From CAZDYI01 sp964509765 (GTDB lineage: Bacteria; Pseudomonadota; Gammaproteobacteria; Tethybacterales; Tethybacteraceae): DNA of 11,134 bases. This document shows, one piece after another, positions 5,290 to 11,134 of the stretch; the stretch's first letter is position 1; each line of letters begins with the position of its first letter. The notes beneath the pieces are model-generated. The model was given only the letters and a program-made list of their open reading frames with translations. It ran no database searches and was not told the origin of the DNA. The translations under genes were made by a program, and so were the position numbers. The stretch is from contig CAZDYI010000052.1 in the NCBI GenBank assembly GCA_964509765.1, positions 1 through 11,134 of the forward strand. The letters run 5' to 3'.

Positions 5290-6199
5290 TGTTTTCCGGC
5301 CCTTCCTTCGCCGCCGCTGCCGCCTTTTCGCGCTTTTCCATCCTGCGCCTGATCGACTCGCGGAGCATCGCGTTGCGGAGCGTGTTGCGCAGGTGGACCG
5401 CGACCTCGACCGGCTCGAAGCCGCCCGGCGCGGTCGACAGGTACTTGGCGATCGGCGCGGCGGTCTTGAGGTCGACGTCGCCGCTCACTCGGTCCTCCTC
5501 CCGGGTGAGCCCGGCATCGATAACGACCGAGCCCGGCTTGACCATGTCGCCCTTGATCAGCCCGGGCTCGTTCTCGCGCACCACGAGGATGTCCGCCTGT
5601 CGGCACGTCGCCTTGAGGTCCGGGTCGTCGCGGCCGAGAGCGGTGACCGTCGCGCCGGCGCGGCTCAGCATCGCCGCGACGGGCCGGCATGCCGTCCAGT
5701 CGCGGCCGACGACTGCGGCCTTGAGCCCCTTGGGCTTGACCTTGGACTCCTGCAGCTGGACCATCAAGGCCTTGGCGGTCGCGGCCTCGGGTGTGTTCGG
5801 GATGCCCTCGAGAAACCTGCCGATGTTAAGCGGGTTGAGGCCGGTCGCGTCCTTGCGCGGAAGGATCGCCGAGACGAGCGGAAGGGGGTCGCGGCCCTCG
5901 GGCAGCGGCATGCCGAGGTGGATGCCGTGCCACCTGTCGTCGTCGTTGAGGGAGTCTATGCACTTGATCACGTCCTCGTCGCTCGCGTACTCGCCGAAGT
6001 GCTCGGTCCTGTGGTCCATGGAGATCCGCGCGCAGGCGAGCCGCACCTGCTCGGCCGCGTCGAGCATGATCCTGTCGCTCCCCACGACGACGGACGCCAT
6101 CGCCGGGTGGAAGCCCTGCTCGCGCAGGGCGAAGATCTTCACCCCGCACTCCATCAGCATCCTGTCTGCGGCGCCCTGGCCGCGCAGCATCCTCGCCAT
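5285..6199 (-). CDS. FolD-like protein lacking the canonical catalytic residues (possible pseudoenzyme)
   Basis: The 304-residue frame is colinear with FolD (methylene-tetrahydrofolate dehydrogenase/cyclohydrolase, about 285 residues). It keeps the VVVGSD strand (37-42), HGIHLGMPLP (91-100), KDATGLNPLNIGR (116-128), a Rossmann-like AVVGRDWTACRP (162-173), GSVVIDAGL (223-231), GDVD, and APGGFEP (257-263). Yet the E. coli active-site positions are changed: Tyr50 aligns to Ala48, Lys54 to Val52, Gln98 to Gly96 and Asp121 to Thr119. The glycine of the NADP-loop GRSxxVGxP is Cys171, and PVPGGVGPMT is eroded. Standard catalysis is therefore unlikely. The frame is intact with normal codon use, so it is not obviously a dead gene. 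A charged Arg/Lys/Ala tail of about 25 residues ends it. The start is ATG 6199, 23 bases after the phosphoribosyltransferase stop, with GGGGAG upstream. Function unknown; perhaps folate or nucleotide binding. Confidence 0.85.
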   Translation of the reverse strand: MARMLRGQGAADRMLMECGVKIFALREQGFHPAMASVVVGSDRIMLDAAEQVRLACARISMDHRTEHFGEYASDEDVIKCIDSLNDDDRWHGIHLGMPLPEGRDPLPLVSAILPRKDATGLNPLNIGRFLEGIPNTPEAATAKALMVQLQESKVKPKGLKAAVVGRDWTACRPVAAMLSRAGATVTALGRDDPDLKATCRQADILVVRENEPGLIKGDMVKPGSVVIDAGLTREEDRVSGDVDLKTAAPIAKYLSTAPGGFEPVEVAVHLRNTLRNAMLRESIRRRMEKREKAAAAAKEGPENI

Positions 6200-6222
6200 G
6201 CCGGAATGCTCCCCGCCCGGGG

Positions 6223-6720
6223 TCAGTCGATGCCGGGGTCGTAGGGGAAGTGCACCCAGTCCTCCGACTTCGTCTTGACTCCGTAGAGGTCGGGCGGGCT
6301 CATGCCCTCGCGCTCGCGGAACACGACCGCGCAGTAGACCAGCTCGGTCTCGAACTCGCCGAAGTTCGTCCTGAAGAACTCCTTGACGAACTCGAACGAC
6401 TGGCCGGTGTCCTGGATGTCGTCTACGACGATGATCCGCTTGGGCAGCGGCTTGGTGCGGAACGGAAGCACGCCGTAGGCCTCGACGGCCTTCTGGACGT
6501 TGGGCTCGGGGTACGAGCGCAGGTAGAGGACGTTGAGCGGGCAGCCGAGCCGGTAGACGAAGTAGGTCGCCGGTATCAGCCCGCCGCGGGCGATGCCGAG
6601 CACCTCGGTGCTCGCCTCGGGGTGGCGCAGGTCGCCGAAGCGCTTCGCGGCGAGGTCGGTGAGGATCTCGACCGCCTCGTAGTAGGTGTGCCCGGTGAGC
6701 TCCTTGAGGTTTTCCTTCAT
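6223..6720 (-). CDS. Purine-type phosphoribosyltransferase (Gpt/HGPRT-like)
   Basis: This is a 165-residue type I phosphoribosyltransferase, a cytoplasmic enzyme that joins a base to PRPP. The PRPP-binding signature is VVDDIQDTGQS (family pattern VVDDxxDTGxT), preceded by the pyrophosphate loop GIARGGLIP. The C-terminal DWVHFPYD resembles the aromatic hood segment that stacks on the purine in Gpt-like enzymes (DTWIEQPWD in E. coli). Length is close to Gpt (152). The base, xanthine, guanine or hypoxanthine, cannot be told from sequence alone. ATG 6720 is supported by homology; no good Shine-Dalgarno is seen, and the leader after the proposed TAGAAT promoter is short (about 15-20 bases). It is the first gene of a two-gene unit with the FolD-like gene and is divergent from metE. 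Confidence 0.88.
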   Translation of the reverse strand: MKENLKELTGHTYYEAVEILTDLAAKRFGDLRHPEASTEVLGIARGGLIPATYFVYRLGCPLNVLYLRSYPEPNVQKAVEAYGVLPFRTKPLPKRIIVVDDIQDTGQSFEFVKEFFRTNFGEFETELVYCAVVFREREGMSPPDLYGVKTKSEDWVHFPYDPGID

Positions 6721-6744
6721 GGCGCTGCGGGCGGCATGGCGGGC

Positions 6745-6750
6745 ATTCTA
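6745..6750 (-). promoter_or_regulatory. -10 element for the phosphoribosyltransferase/FolD-like operon
   Basis: TAGAAT on the minus strand is followed by GCCCGCC, the same -10 plus C/G-rich discriminator form as at metE. The likely start is within about 20 bases of ATG 6720, which gives a very short leader. No -35 is recognisable. Confidence 0.45.
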
Positions 6751-6778
6751 GCCCATCGCCCTTCCGCTCCCGCCGTAA

Positions 6779-6784
6779 TATAAT
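6779..6784 (+). promoter_or_regulatory. -10 element of the metE promoter
   Basis: A perfect TATAAT followed by CCCGCCG lies 50 bases before metE. The upstream -35 position is GC-rich and matches poorly. It sits 28 bases from the divergent -10 at 6745-6750, so the two promoters overlap and could interfere or share a regulator. I find no MetR-type TGAA-N5-TTCA site and no riboswitch-sized leader. Confidence 0.5.
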
Positions 6785-6833
6785 CCCGCCGTTTTCAGCA
6801 GCGCGAACGCAGGGGAAGCGCCCCCAGGAACTC

Positions 6834-9086
6834 ATGAGCGAAACCAAGGTTCAGGCCCACGTGCTGGGCTACCCGAGGCTCGGCCCCAGGCGCGAGCTCA
6901 AGTGGGCGCTCGAGCGCCACTGGTCCGGCAAGGCCGGCGAGGAGGAGCTCGCGGCCGAGCTGCTCGAGGTGCGCCGGGCCAACTGGCGCGCCCAGGCCGG
7001 CGGCGGGATGACGGCGGTCACAGCCGGCGACTTCGCGTACTACGACCACGTCCTCGAGCTCGCCGAGGCATTCGGCGTGGTCCCGGCCCGCCACGAGAAC
7101 GGCGGCGACCGCCTCGCCCGCTGCTTTTCGATGGCGCGCGGCGGCGAGGGCGGCCGGGCCTGCGAGATGAAGAAGTGGTTCAACACCAACTACCACTACC
7201 TGGTCCCCGAGCTCGAGCCGGGCCAGCAGTTCTCCTGCGCGAGCGCGGGCGCGCAGCCGGCCGACGCGGTGACCCAGGCCCGCGAGGCGGCCGAGGCCGG
7301 CCTGCCGGTCAAGGCGGTCATGACGGGGCCGGTAACCTTCCTGTACCTCGCGAAGCTCGAGGGCAAGGGCGAGTTCCATCCCGACAAGCTCGAGGCCGCG
7401 TCCCGTATCCACAAGCCGTACGCCGCGGCAGCGGCGCGGCTCAAGGCGGCCGGGGCGGAGTGGCTCCAGCTCGACGAGCCGGTCCTGTCGCTCGACATGC
7501 CCGAGGAGTGGAGAAAGGCGATGGAGGCCGTCTACGAGGGCTTCATCCACGAGGCCGACCGGCCGAAGGTGATGGTCGCGAACTACTACGGGAGCGCCGG
7601 CGGCCAGGTCGACCTGGTCTCGAACCTCGGCGTCGAGGGCTTTCACGTCGACCTGCGCAACGGCCTGTCCGACCTCGAGGCCGCCGACCGGCGCTTCGCC
7701 GGCAAGGCGCTTTCGGTCGGGGCGGTCGACGGACGCAACGTCTGGCGGGCCAACTTGCCCGAGCTCGAGAAGGCGCTCGCGCCGCTCGCGGGCCGCGACG
7801 GCGGGCTGTGGGTGGGAAGCTCGTGCCCGATGATCCACGTCCCGGTCGACGCATCCGGAGAGAAGGAGCTCCTGGACAAGGGCCTGCCCATAGCCTTCGC
7901 CCGGCAGAAGCTCGACGAGATCGCGGCCCTTGCGAGGACCCTGTCCGGCGAGGCGACCGACGCGGACCGCGAGCTGTTCGCAAGCTCGCCCGCCTTCCCG
8001 GTCTCGGACCCCGGCTGGGTCGACGGGAGCCTGCCCGCGGGCGACCTCAAGCCGAGCGAGCGCGGCGGCGAGACCGGACTCAGCGGCGTTTTCATGCCGA
8101 CGACGACGATCGGCTCCCTGCCGCAGACCGCGGAGATCCGCAAGGCGCGCGCGCAGTGGCGCAAGAAGGAGATCGGCACAGACGAGTACGACGAGCGGAT
8201 GCGCGACGAGATCAGGGAGTGCGTCGCCGCGCAGGAGGAGCTCGGCCTGGACATGCTCGTCCACGGCGAGTGCGAGCGCAACGACATGGTCGAGTACTTC
8301 GCGAACCTCCTCGACGGCATCGACGCCCCCCGCAACGGCTGGGTGCAGAGCTACGGCTCGCGCGCCACCCGCCCGCCGATCATCCACGGCGCGGTCTCGC
8401 GCCCCGAGCCGATGACGCTGCGCTGGAGCGAGTACGCCGCGGGCCTGACCGACCGGCCGATGAAGGGCATGCTCACCGGGCCCGTGACGATCATCTGCTG
8501 GTCGTTCCCGCGCGCGGACGCTCCGCGGATGAGGACCGCGTTCGAGATCGCGGACGCCCTGCGCGACGAGGTCGCGGACCTCGGGCGCGCCGGCCTGCCG
8601 GCGATCCAGATCGACGAGCCGGCCCTGCGCGAGGGGCTGCCGCTGCGCGCCGGCGAGCGGCCGGCGTACCTCGCCCAGGCGGTCGCCTCCTTCAACAGGA
8701 TAGTCGAGGGCTGCGAGGCGCAGATCCACACCCACATGTGCTACGGCGAGTTCAACGACGTCGCCGCGGCGATCGCCGCGATGGACGCGGACGTGATCTC
8801 GCTCGAGACCTCGCGCACGGACATGTCCGTCCTTTCGGCGCTGTCCGAGAGCGGCCACAGCGCCGGCGTGGGCCCCGGAGTGTACGACGTGCACTCGCCT
8901 CGCGTGCCGGAGGTCGGCGAGATGGAGGAGCTGCTGCGCAAGGCGATGGAGTGGGTGCCCGCCGAGCGGCTGTGGGTCAACCCGGACTGCGGCCTCAAGA
9001 CCCGCGGCTGGGAGGAGACCAGGCTCGCCCTGCGCAACATGGTCAAGGCGGCGGAGCGGCTCCGCGAGTCCGGCGCCGCATCCTGA
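6834..9086 (+). CDS. metE: Cobalamin-independent methionine synthase MetE
   Basis: MetE moves the methyl group of 5-methyl-tetrahydrofolate (polyglutamate form) to homocysteine, giving methionine without vitamin B12. The 750-residue length matches the two-barrel family (E. coli 753). The N-terminal barrel shows LGYPRLGPRRELKWALE, MKKWFNTNYHYLVPE and GPVTFLYLAK. The catalytic C-terminal barrel shows TTTIGSLPQT, MLTGPVTIICWSF and IQIDEPALREG. The zinc ligands are all present: His634 and Cys636 (in IHTHMC), Glu658 (in ISLETSR) and Cys719 (in NPDCGLKTR), so the enzyme should be active. ATG 6834 is preceded by AGGA at a short spacing of 4 bases; a small GGGG/CCCC hairpin (6812-6824) lies just before it. 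metF follows directly, forming a methyl-supply operon. Confidence 0.98.
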   Translation: MSETKVQAHVLGYPRLGPRRELKWALERHWSGKAGEEELAAELLEVRRANWRAQAGGGMTAVTAGDFAYYDHVLELAEAFGVVPARHENGGDRLARCFSMARGGEGGRACEMKKWFNTNYHYLVPELEPGQQFSCASAGAQPADAVTQAREAAEAGLPVKAVMTGPVTFLYLAKLEGKGEFHPDKLEAASRIHKPYAAAAARLKAAGAEWLQLDEPVLSLDMPEEWRKAMEAVYEGFIHEADRPKVMVANYYGSAGGQVDLVSNLGVEGFHVDLRNGLSDLEAADRRFAGKALSVGAVDGRNVWRANLPELEKALAPLAGRDGGLWVGSSCPMIHVPVDASGEKELLDKGLPIAFARQKLDEIAALARTLSGEATDADRELFASSPAFPVSDPGWVDGSLPAGDLKPSERGGETGLSGVFMPTTTIGSLPQTAEIRKARAQWRKKEIGTDEYDERMRDEIRECVAAQEELGLDMLVHGECERNDMVEYFANLLDGIDAPRNGWVQSYGSRATRPPIIHGAVSRPEPMTLRWSEYAAGLTDRPMKGMLTGPVTIICWSFPRADAPRMRTAFEIADALRDEVADLGRAGLPAIQIDEPALREGLPLRAGERPAYLAQAVASFNRIVEGCEAQIHTHMCYGEFNDVAAAIAAMDADVISLETSRTDMSVLSALSESGHSAGVGPGVYDVHSPRVPEVGEMEELLRKAMEWVPAERLWVNPDCGLKTRGWEETRLALRNMVKAAERLRESGAAS

Positions 9087-9100
9087 GCGGGGCCTAGGAC

Positions 9101-9910
9101 ATAGGCGGGCCAAGGCCCGGGGTAAGTCTTGAGATTTACCCCAGCCTGAAGGGGGACGACGGCAAGGCGCTCGAGGCGGTGCTGGCCTTTGCCGGCACGC
9201 CCCTGTTCGTTTCAGTCACCTGCACGAAGAACGACTTCGGCCTCACCCTGGACCTGTGCCGCAAGGTGCGCGACGCGGGGCACGTCCCCGCGGCGCACAT
9301 GCTCTGCGGCGGAAAGAGCCGCAAGCTGATCGCCGAGCAGCTCGACAGGATCGCGGGCGAGGGGATCACGCGGATCGTGGCCCTGCGCGGCGACGCGCCG
9401 CCGGCCGGAAGCCCGCCCGGGGACTCCGTCGCGACCGACGAGTTCGTCGCGATGATCGCCGAGCACGGCGGCTTCGAGGAGGTCTGCGTCGCGGGCTATC
9501 CCGGCGGCCACCCGGAGGCGGCGTCGGCTGCGCGGGACGTCGAGTTCCTCGCGCGCAAGGTCCGGGCCGGCGCTACGAGGGTGATCACCCAGATCTGCTA
9601 CGACGAGGACATCCTGCTTTCGTTCCACCGGTCGGTCAGTGAGGCTGGGCTCGACGTTAAGGTCTCGGCCGGCCTGCTGCCTGTCCGCAACTACGAGAGG
9701 GCGCTCGGCTTCTCCGAGCGCTGCGGCGCGCCGTTCCCGCAGGGCCTGCGCGACCGCTTCGAGGCCGCGGACAGGGAAGGCCGCAGGGAGATCGCGGCCT
9801 CGCTGCTCGGGAGCATGAGCGAGCGGATGGCGCGCGACGGGATGGACCTCCACTACTACACGCTGAACTCGGTCTCGATGATCAACGAGTCGCTGGAGTT
9901 CGCGGGCTAG
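9101..9910 (+). CDS. metF: Methylenetetrahydrofolate reductase MetF (no standard start codon for the full-length protein)
   Basis: MetF is an FAD enzyme that reduces 5,10-methylene-tetrahydrofolate to 5-methyl-tetrahydrofolate, the substrate of the MetE encoded just upstream. The frame contains SLEIYPS, whose Glu matches catalytic Glu28 of E. coli (VSFEFFPP), then FVSVT, IVALRGDAPP with the conserved Asp, GYPGGHPEA, ITQICYD, AGLLPVRNY and HYYTLN at the end. The only standard start, GTG 9179, lies after SLEIYPS and would remove the catalytic Glu and the first strand. Upstream to the in-frame TAG at 9095 there is no ATG, GTG or TTG. ATA 9101 (269 residues) and GTA 9122 (262 residues) are the realistic candidates. 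I give the ATA, with GGGG 9 bases upstream; the exact start is uncertain. The gap to metE is 14 bases. Confidence 0.92.
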   Translation: MGGPRPGVSLEIYPSLKGDDGKALEAVLAFAGTPLFVSVTCTKNDFGLTLDLCRKVRDAGHVPAAHMLCGGKSRKLIAEQLDRIAGEGITRIVALRGDAPPAGSPPGDSVATDEFVAMIAEHGGFEEVCVAGYPGGHPEAASAARDVEFLARKVRAGATRVITQICYDEDILLSFHRSVSEAGLDVKVSAGLLPVRNYERALGFSERCGAPFPQGLRDRFEAADREGRREIAASLLGSMSERMARDGMDLHYYTLNSVSMINESLEFAG

Positions 9911-9921
9911 GACCTGCGCTT

Positions 9922-9939
9922 CCCGCCCGCTTTGGCGGG
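9922..9939 (+). other. Inverted repeat between metF and the cysteine desulfurase gene
   Basis: CCCGCC, loop CGCTTT, GGCGGG is a perfect six-pair repeat 11 bases after the metF stop. It directly abuts the -10 at 9941 and fills the -35/spacer region. It could be a Rho-type or weak intrinsic end of the metE-metF transcript, or an operator of the downstream promoter. There is no T-run after it. Confidence 0.4.
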
Positions 9940-9940
9940 A

Positions 9941-9946
9941 TAGAAT
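9941..9946 (+). promoter_or_regulatory. -10 element of the cysteine desulfurase promoter
   Basis: TAGAAT followed by CGCCCC lies 52 bases before the start codon and has the same form as the other promoters in the window. No -35 is clear; that position is occupied by the inverted repeat. Confidence 0.45.
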
Positions 9947-9967
9947 CGCCCCTGACGAGACGACTTC

Positions 9968-9990
9968 GGCGCCGCGCGCTGTGCGGCGCC
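9968..9990 (+). other. Leader hairpin 8 bases before the cysteine desulfurase start
   Basis: GGCGCCGC, loop GCGCTGT, GCGGCGCC is a perfect eight-pair GC stem. It covers the place where a Shine-Dalgarno would be expected, and none is visible between it and ATG 9999. It could limit ribosome access or mark a leader under post-transcriptional control. Confidence 0.45.
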
Positions 9991-9998
9991 CGGCCGGC

Positions 9999-11134
9999 AT
10001 GCAGCGCGCCTACTTCGACCACAACGCGACCGCGCCCCTGGACCCCGAGGTCCTCGAGGCGATGGAGCCGCACCTGCGCGGGCCCGCCGGCAACGCGTCG
10101 TCCCGCCACGAGGAGGGCCGCCGGGCGCACGACGCCGTCGAGCGCGCCCGAGAGCAGGTGGCAAGCGCCGTCAACGCCAGGCCGTCCGAGGTCGTGTTCA
10201 CCTCGTCGGGGACCGAGAGCAACAACACGATCGTCAAGGGCGTCGCGACACTGTCCGAGGCCCGCACGATCGTCACCTCCGCGGTCGAGCACCCGTGTGT
10301 GCACTGCGCGGCGCGGGCCATGCAAAGGCGCGGTCACGCGTTCATCCCCGTCGGGGTGGACGACAGGGGCCTGCTCGACTTCGACGACCTCGGGCGCACC
10401 CTCGAGGACTCGCCGGTGTCGATCGTGTCCGTGATGCTCGCCAACAACGAGTCCGGCGTGATCCAGGACGTCGCCCGCGTGGCCGAGGCCGGCCATGCGC
10501 GCAACGCCGTCGTCCACACCGACGCCGCCCAGGCGCTAGGCAAGGTCGGGGTCGACTTCGCGGCCCTGGGCGTCGACGCGATGACCGTCTCCGGGCACAA
10601 GGCGCGCGGCCCAATGGGCGTTGCGGCGCTCGTCGTCAAGGCCGGCGTCGGGTTCGAGCCCCTGATGGAAGGCGGCGGCCACGAGGAGGGCGCGCGCTCG
10701 GGCACCCTGAACGTCCCCGGCATAGTCGGCTTCGGAGTCGCCGCCGAGCTTGCGGCCAAGCGGCAGAAGGACGAGGCCGCGCGGCTGTCTGCGCTGCGCG
10801 ACGGACTCGAGGAGAGGCTCGAGGGCTGCGGGGCGCGGATCTTCGGCAAGGGCGCTGAGCGCCTCCCGAACACCTGCTACTTCGGCGTCCCCGGGATCGA
10901 GGGCGAGTCGCTCGTGGTCATGCTCGACCAGTCCGGCTTCGCGGTCGCGTCGGGCTCGGCTTGCGCGAGCACCAAGAACGAGCCGAGCCACGTCCTGCTC
11001 GCGATGGGCCTCGAGGAGCAGGAGGCGCGCACCGCGGTGCGGGTCTCGCTCGGCGCGGGCAACGACGCCGGCGAGGTCGGGAGGTTCGCCGAGGCGGTCG
11101 CCGCCCTGGTCGAGCGGCTGTCGAAGATGGCCGC
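9999..11134 (+). CDS. Cysteine desulfurase, NifS/IscS type, 3' end cut off by the window edge
   Basis: This PLP enzyme takes sulfur from cysteine, leaving alanine, and passes it as persulfide to iron-sulfur cluster assembly or tRNA thiolation. The window shows 378 codons of a family of about 380-405. Class-V aminotransferase landmarks are YFDHNATAPLDP at the start, TSSGTESNN, VEHPCVH, NNESGVIQD, HTDAAQALGKV, and SGHKARGPMG with the PLP lysine. RSGTLNVPG follows, then the mobile loop ASGSACAS with the catalytic cysteine, typical of the group I (NifS/IscS) branch, not SufS. ATG 9999 fits homology; an in-frame GTG at 9981 would add six residues. It has its own promoter and a structured leader. 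No iscU or iscR is visible, so I do not choose between iscS and nifS. Confidence 0.95.
   Translation, partial: MQRAYFDHNATAPLDPEVLEAMEPHLRGPAGNASSRHEEGRRAHDAVERAREQVASAVNARPSEVVFTSSGTESNNTIVKGVATLSEARTIVTSAVEHPCVHCAARAMQRRGHAFIPVGVDDRGLLDFDDLGRTLEDSPVSIVSVMLANNESGVIQDVARVAEAGHARNAVVHTDAAQALGKVGVDFAALGVDAMTVSGHKARGPMGVAALVVKAGVGFEPLMEGGGHEEGARSGTLNVPGIVGFGVAAELAAKRQKDEAARLSALRDGLEERLEGCGARIFGKGAERLPNTCYFGVPGIEGESLVVMLDQSGFAVASGSACASTKNEPSHVLLAMGLEEQEARTAVRVSLGAGNDAGEVGRFAEAVAALVERLSKMA

Noticed and set aside
6785..6833. SAM, SAH or cobalamin riboswitch in the metE leader
   Set aside because: The leader is only about 40-50 bases, too short for any of these, and has no recognisable conserved core.
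6200..6847. Upstream extension of the FolD-like frame to about 520 residues, through the phosphoribosyltransferase
   Set aside because: The added part is an out-of-frame reading of the phosphoribosyltransferase gene; FolD similarity begins only after ATG 6199.
6795..9113. Very long open frame (about 770 codons) on the minus strand across metE, and a similar one in another plus frame
   Set aside because: Antisense and offset frames stay open because GC-rich codons rarely give stops. The translations are Arg/Ala/Asp-rich with no family motif, while the MetE frame carries the zinc ligands and whole-length homology.

Overview
The window is about 11.1 kb of dense, GC-rich bacterial DNA (roughly 70% G+C by eye). 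It carries eleven genes, ten protein-coding and one tRNA, with short intergenic gaps. A heptose kinase/adenylyltransferase for lipopolysaccharide core (HldE) implies a Gram-negative outer membrane. RecA and RecX look proteobacterial, closest to the beta/gamma style, but I cannot place the lineage further. All the genes are chromosomal housekeeping or salvage types. I see no insertion sequence, phage gene, CRISPR array or integration scar.

Layout, left to right. (1) On the minus strand, nadB (L-aspartate oxidase) overlaps hldE by 11 bases, and hldE runs off the left edge. (2) A minus-strand Hsp20 small heat-shock gene is followed by a 200-base gap holding two strong hairpins. (3) Divergent from it on the plus strand are recA and recX, overlapping by 4 bases. 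(4) A minus-strand tRNA-Pro(CGG) with encoded CCA faces recX. (5) A minus-strand pair encodes a purine-type phosphoribosyltransferase and a FolD-like protein. (6) Divergent from that pair on the plus strand are metE (cobalamin-independent methionine synthase) and metF (methylenetetrahydrofolate reductase). (7) A plus-strand class-V cysteine desulfurase (NifS/IscS type) runs off the right edge.

The centre looks like a one-carbon/methionine neighbourhood. MetF makes 5-methyl-tetrahydrofolate and MetE uses it to methylate homocysteine. The divergently transcribed FolD-like gene would normally supply methylene-tetrahydrofolate, but every canonical FolD catalytic residue I can align is replaced in an otherwise intact reading frame. 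This FolD-like protein, with its phosphoribosyltransferase partner, is the best candidate here for something undescribed.

The second notable signal concerns translation starts. Neither recA nor metF has an ATG, GTG or TTG that could start a full-length protein. In both, an in-frame TAG is followed one codon later by ATA at or near the position where homology says the protein should begin. Several promoters share a -10 hexamer (TATAAT, TAGAAT or similar) followed at once by a C/G-rich stretch, with no recognisable -35. The small heat-shock gene has a Shine-Dalgarno site flanked by two copies of an octamer that can pair with it, a possible simple RNA thermometer.
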